Positions 5,598-8,435 of a stretch of 8,435 nt of DNA are shown here, in pieces. Both the position numbers and the translations under genes were made by a program. The notes under the pieces were generated by a model. It saw only the letters and a program-made list of their open reading frames with translations. It was not told where the DNA came from and made no database searches. Location of the stretch: NCBI GenBank assembly GCA_946625225.1, contig CAMOTA010000119.1, forward strand, positions 1 to 8,435, read 5' to 3'. The number at the start of each line of letters is the position of its first letter. Position 1 is the stretch's first letter. The stretch is from UBA9715 sp003452695 (GTDB lineage: Bacteria > Actinomycetota > Coriobacteriia > Coriobacteriales > Eggerthellaceae).

Positions 5598-7417
5598 TTG
5601 TCGGGCCTCCCCCCACGCAACGAACCCATGCCGAAATGATCGCAGCGCAGGCAGCGGCCGCATTCCTGGGCTGCTTCCTCGTCGCGCAGCGGAATCTCCA
5701 CGCCAGCGAAATCGGCGGCGCGCTCGGCAGCTGGGCGCTCCTGGATGTTCACGCGGCCGCAGGCCAACTTGCTGTCGAAGATGGCACGCGGGATGTCCAC
5801 GTCATCGAACACATCGTGTCCGAAGCCCAGGAAGGCGTCGATGTTCGCCGCAACGGCCTTGCCCGCGGCAATGGCGCGGATGACCGTGGACGGACCGGTC
5901 TGGCAGTCGCCGCCCACGAACACGTTGTCGTAGCCCTGGGCGCGACCGTGCTCGTCGGTGATGAAACGGCCGCGGTTCTGCTCCAAGCCCTTGTCGGCGA
6001 AGTAGGAGTACTCCACGACCTGGCCGATGGCTTCGATGAGCATGTCGCACTCGAAAACCTGCTCGCCGGATTCGGTGGCGATGGGCGCCGGACGCCCACC
6101 GCGGAACAAGCTCGGCATCTGCGGCTGGCCCACGAAGGCTATCTCGTGGTCGGTTCCCTTGTCGATGCGCACCGGGCTCATCAGCTCGACCATCTCGCAA
6201 CCTTCGGCTATGGCGGCCTCCACTTCCTCAGGCAGGGCTGTCATGTCCTCGATGCGGCGGCGATAGATGCAGCGCACGCTCTTGGCGCCGAGGCGCTTGG
6301 CCGTGCGCGTGGCGTCCATGGCCACGTTGCCGCCGCCCACGACGACGACGTCCTTGCCGGCAACGTCGTCGGGACGCCCGTCGGCAACGCGGTGCAGGAA
6401 CTGCACGGCGCTCATAACGCCTTCGCGCGTGGCGTAGTCGATGCCAAGGTCCTTGAAGTGATGCGCGCCGATGGCGATGTAGACCGCATCGTAGCCTTTG
6501 ACGAGCTCTTCCCACTGCACGCCCACGCCCACTTTCACCCCGAGCTTCACATCGATGCCAAGCGACAGGATGGCCTCGATGTCGTAGTCAAGGTTGGCTT
6601 CGGGCAGGCGATAGCGCGGGATGCCATAGTACATCATGCCGCCCAAGTGCTGGTTCTGCTCGTAGACGGTGATGTCGTGGCCCATCAGGGCTAGGTAGTA
6701 CGCGGCCGTCAGACCCGACGGGCCGCCGCCGATGATGGCTACCTTCTTGCCCGTGGCCGGAGCCTTCTCGGGCGTGGGAACCTGACCGGCCGTAAGCACC
6801 GCGTGCTGTTTCATGCCGCGGATGTTCACCGGCGCGTCTATCATGCCGCGACGGCAGGTGTGCTCGCAGGGATGCTCGCACACGAACGCGCACGCGCTCG
6901 GGAAGGGATTGTCGTTGCGGATTACGCGCACGGCATCTTCCGGACGGCCGTCGCGCAGGCACGCAATGTAGCCGGGGATGTCCACATGGCTCGGGCACTC
7001 CTTCACGCAGGGAACTGCGGTGAAGGGCTGGGTGCAGGTGCCGGTGGCAAGATGGCTTTCGGCATCTTCTTTTATAAGATCTGCGAAGGCAAGGCCGATG
7101 CGACCCGCCTGGAACCCAATGGCGCAGTCGGCCGACTTGTACAGCGTATCGCACACCATGATGACCTGTTCGACAATGCCTTCCACCCGTTCGCCTCGAA
7201 GGATGGACTCGAGGCTATCGGTCAGGCGCGTCAGGCCGATTCGGCAGGGCGTGCACTTGCCGCAGCTCTGCGAAGCGCAAAGCTTGAAGAAGCCCACGGC
7301 GGTTTCAAGCGGGCATGTCGAGTTGCCATATACCGATACACGGTTGATGACCGCATCGGCGATAACTCGGGCCTGCTCGTCTGCCTTCGTGGGGGCGAAA
7401 ACGGGTAGCCTGCTCAC
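5591..7417 (-). CDS. NuoF-type 4Fe-4S domain fused to GltD/NfnL-like NADPH:FAD oxidoreductase, hydrogenase partner
   Basis: A 608-residue fusion that probably passes electrons between NAD(P)H and the hydrogenase. Start GTG 7417 is chosen for GAGAGGAG at 6 nt; upstream sequence to 7627 in this frame is Arg/Pro-rich and unlike a protein. Residues 35-120 are the C-terminal iron-sulfur domain of NuoF/HydB (SCGKCTPCR with C52, C55, C58 and later C98); the NADH/FMN-binding part of NuoF is absent. From 125 on it is a glutamate-synthase small subunit: Cys-rich cluster domain (C128, C137, C141, and CEHPCEHTC 180-188), FAD site IIGGGPSGL (228-236), NAD(P) site VVVVGGGNVAMDA (357-369), and FAD-closing VFVGGDCQTGPSTV (499-512). 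A C-terminal CGRCLRC (586-592) resembles the tail found in related oxidoreductases. No glutamate synthase large subunit is nearby. NfnL, a GltD relative, bifurcates electrons at its FAD, so bifurcation is possible here but unproven. Confidence 0.9.
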   Translation of the reverse strand: MSRLPVFAPTKADEQARVIADAVINRVSVYGNSTCPLETAVGFFKLCASQSCGKCTPCRIGLTRLTDSLESILRGERVEGIVEQVIMVCDTLYKSADCAIGFQAGRIGLAFADLIKEDAESHLATGTCTQPFTAVPCVKECPSHVDIPGYIACLRDGRPEDAVRVIRNDNPFPSACAFVCEHPCEHTCRRGMIDAPVNIRGMKQHAVLTAGQVPTPEKAPATGKKVAIIGGGPSGLTAAYYLALMGHDITVYEQNQHLGGMMYYGIPRYRLPEANLDYDIEAILSLGIDVKLGVKVGVGVQWEELVKGYDAVYIAIGAHHFKDLGIDYATREGVMSAVQFLHRVADGRPDDVAGKDVVVVGGGNVAMDATRTAKRLGAKSVRCIYRRRIEDMTALPEEVEAAIAEGCEMVELMSPVRIDKGTDHEIAFVGQPQMPSLFRGGRPAPIATESGEQVFECDMLIEAIGQVVEYSYFADKGLEQNRGRFITDEHGRAQGYDNVFVGGDCQTGPSTVIRAIAAGKAVAANIDAFLGFGHDVFDDVDIPRAIFDSKLACGRVNIQERPAAERAADFAGVEIPLRDEEAAQECGRCLRCDHFGMGSLRGGRPDKW

Positions 7418-7537
7418 TACTTTCTCTCCTCTCTTATCCGCATCGATTCGACACGGACCCCTATCCGCCTCACGCAGCGGACATGCAAAGCTCCACCGCG
7501 TCCCCGGCTTGCTCGCGTGAAAGCTCGGAGACCCGGC

Positions 7538-7554
7538 TTCTACCAGTGGTAAAA
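7538..7554. promoter_or_regulatory. Near-palindrome upstream of the hydrogenase genes, possible operator
   Basis: A 17-base element centred on 7546 (ttctaccagtggtaaaa on the plus strand) pairs seven of eight positions on each side. It lies about 120 nt before the start of the fusion gene and 15 nt after the folE stop codon. Such size and symmetry fit a dimeric repressor or activator site. I see no clear -35/-10 pair in the 151-nt gap, so a promoter here is only suspected. Confidence 0.4.
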
Positions 7555-7568
7555 TCGGGATTGCCTTC

Positions 7569-8150
7569 CTAGCGGAAAAGCGACAGCGCCTCGGCGCGCG
7601 TCTTCTCGTCGTCTTGGAAAGATCCACGCAGCGCGCTGGTCACGGTAACCGATCCCGGCTTGCGGATGCCGCGGGCCGTCATGCACATGTGCTCGGCCTC
7701 GACGACGACAAACGCCCCGAGTGGCTCGAGCGCGGTCATGATGGCATCGGCTATCTGGGACGTCATGCGTTCCTGCACCTGCGGTCGGCGGGCATAGCCC
7801 TCGACGCAGCGCGCCAGCTTCGATAAGCCAGTTATCCGACCCTTCCGCGGGATGTAGGCAACATGCGCCCGACCCGTGAAGGGAAGCAGGTGGTGCTCGC
7901 ACATCGACGTGAACGGGATGTCGCGAACGATGACCATCTCCTCGTGCTCGGCTTCATGAAACTGCTTGCGCAGATGCTTCGCAGGGTCTTCCTGCAGGCC
8001 CGCGAATATCTCCTCGCATGCGCGCGCAACGCGTGCAGGCGTTTCGAGCAAGCCCTCGCGCTCCGGATCTTCGCCGATGGCAATGAGGAACTCGCGTATA
8101 GCGGCCTCCGCGCGCGCTTTGTCAAGCTTTCCGTATCCGCTTTCCGACAT
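7569..8150 (-). CDS. folE: GTP cyclohydrolase I
   Basis: Converts GTP to 7,8-dihydroneopterin triphosphate and formate, the first step of tetrahydrofolate (or queuosine/biopterin-type) synthesis, in the cytosol. The 193-residue length is normal for the bacterial type I enzyme. ATG 8148-8150 has GAGAGGGG 9 nt upstream. The N-terminal helix holds GEDPEREGLLETPARVA (26-42), a family signature. The active site shows SMCEHHLLPF (82-91) and EHMCMTARG (153-161): zinc ligands C84, H87 and C156, catalytic H86, plus H154, matching E. coli C110, H113, C181, H112 and H179. The C-terminus SFQDDEKTRAEALSLF is the usual family end. It lies 105 nt after folD, behind a hairpin, and 151 nt before the hydrogenase pair. 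Type IB (metal-flexible) is ruled out by the CEHH motif. Other folate genes (folP, folK, folB) are not in the window. Confidence 0.97.
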   Translation of the reverse strand: MSESGYGKLDKARAEAAIREFLIAIGEDPEREGLLETPARVARACEEIFAGLQEDPAKHLRKQFHEAEHEEMVIVRDIPFTSMCEHHLLPFTGRAHVAYIPRKGRITGLSKLARCVEGYARRPQVQERMTSQIADAIMTALEPLGAFVVVEAEHMCMTARGIRKPGSVTVTSALRGSFQDDEKTRAEALSLFR

Positions 8151-8186
8151 GAATGCAATCCCCTCTCGTGCCTCGATAGTTCTGCG

Positions 8187-8246
8187 GAATGCACGAAGCA
8201 GCGCATTCGTGCAAAGGGGCGCGATTGCACGGTAACGCGCCCCTTT
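8187..8246 (-). terminator. Hairpin cluster between folD and folE, likely folD terminator or attenuator
   Basis: An 11-bp perfect stem (AAAGGGGCGCG 8213-8223 with CGCGCCCCTTT 8236-8246) has a 12-nt loop. It starts 9 nt after the folD stop codon in the minus direction. The tail is only TTT, so termination may be partial. Directly downstream are two mutually exclusive short stems, GCACGAA 8191-8197 with TTCGTGC 8206-8212, and GAATGC 8187-8192 with GCATTC 8203-8208. These sit in the folE leader. Confidence 0.6.
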
Positions 8247-8255
8247 CCCTGAAAT

Positions 8256-8435
8256 TTAAGCCAGCGTGCGCTCTGCAGCTTCCACTACGTGCTTTGCCAG
8301 AATGGCCGTCGTCACGCTTCCCACGCCGCCCGGCACGGGGGTGATGGCGCCGACCACCGGCTCGGCGGCGTCGAAGTCCACGTCGCCGCAGAGCTTCTGC
8401 GCCTCTTCGTCCCAGTTGATTCCCACGTCGATGAC
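8256..8435 (-). CDS. folD: Methylenetetrahydrofolate dehydrogenase/cyclohydrolase, C-terminal end (5' outside window)
   Basis: FolD interconverts 5,10-methylene-, methenyl- and 10-formyl-tetrahydrofolate in the cytosol, using NAD(P). The visible 59 residues run from VIDVGIN through GDVDFD to ITPVPGGVGSVTTAILAKH and end in AERTLA at the TAA 8256-8258. VIDVGIN and TPVPGGVG are the C-terminal FolD signature within the dinucleotide-binding half. The usual PVPGGVGPMT reads GGVGSVT here; Ser for Pro is a mild deviation. Roughly 230 N-terminal residues, including the catalytic Tyr and Lys, lie beyond the right edge and cannot be checked. It precedes folE in the same direction, suggesting a folate block, possibly linked to formate and one-carbon flow with the downstream hydrogenase and FNT channel. 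Confidence 0.95.
   Translation of the reverse strand, partial: VIDVGINWDEEAQKLCGDVDFDAAEPVVGAITPVPGGVGSVTTAILAKHVVEAAERTLA

Noticed and set aside
4629..6694. Plus-strand open frames of over 300 codons (4629-5639, 5636-6694) opposite the hydrogenase genes
   Set aside because: The composition is typical of antisense shadows (His, Ala, Val rich), and the minus-strand proteins carry all expected motifs.
5591..7417. True glutamate synthase small subunit (gltD)
   Set aside because: It has an extra NuoF-type iron-sulfur domain, overlaps the hydrogenase gene, and no large subunit gene is adjacent.
7418..7627. N-terminal extension of the fusion protein up to 7627
   Set aside because: It overlaps the folE end, is Arg/Pro rich with no motif, and a good ribosome site precedes GTG 7417.
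8151..8255. Tetrahydrofolate riboswitch before folE
   Set aside because: The conserved GGAGAGUAGAUGAUUCGCG-type core is not present.

Overview
The window is high-GC DNA, densely coded and mostly on the minus strand. It looks like a strictly anaerobic, hydrogen-metabolising actinobacterium of the Coriobacteriia (Eggerthella/Slackia/Adlercreutzia-like). That placement is inferred from gene content, GC-rich codon use and lipoproteins with long Ala/Ser linkers behind the lipid-attachment cysteine; no rRNA marker is present.

Left part (1-2684): two minus-strand lipoprotein genes lie in tandem. The first encodes a small beta-rich lipoprotein of unrecognised family. The second encodes an exported CbiK-type tetrapyrrole metal chelatase that runs off the left edge. 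Divergent from them on the plus strand is a PucR/CdaR-type regulator, separated by an AT-rich promoter region with a consensus -10 box for the lipoprotein operon. This trio looks like a regulated surface module for cobalt/iron tetrapyrroles, possibly haem; the substrate is not shown by the sequence.

Middle (2685-2937): a gene-free stretch holds a perfect 35-bp inverted repeat plus a 20-bp partial copy (a REP/MITE-like element), followed by a strong minus-strand terminator.

Right part (2938-8435): all genes are on the minus strand and read right to left. They are the 3' end of folD (methylene-THF dehydrogenase/cyclohydrolase), folE (GTP cyclohydrolase I), a fusion of the NuoF-type 4Fe-4S domain with a GltD/NfnL-like NADPH-FAD oxidoreductase, a clostridial-type [FeFe] hydrogenase overlapping it by 7 nt, and a FocA/NirC-family formate/nitrite channel. 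The hydrogenase pair probably exchanges electrons between H2 and NAD(P)H, perhaps with ferredoxin. It matches the architecture described as glutamate-synthase-linked (group A2) [FeFe] hydrogenases, whose biochemistry is poorly characterised. FolD and the formate channel place hydrogen, formate and one-carbon folate metabolism side by side.

The most interesting items are the hydrogenase/GltD-NuoF fusion pair, the exported chelatase module with its divergent regulator, and the inverted repeat.
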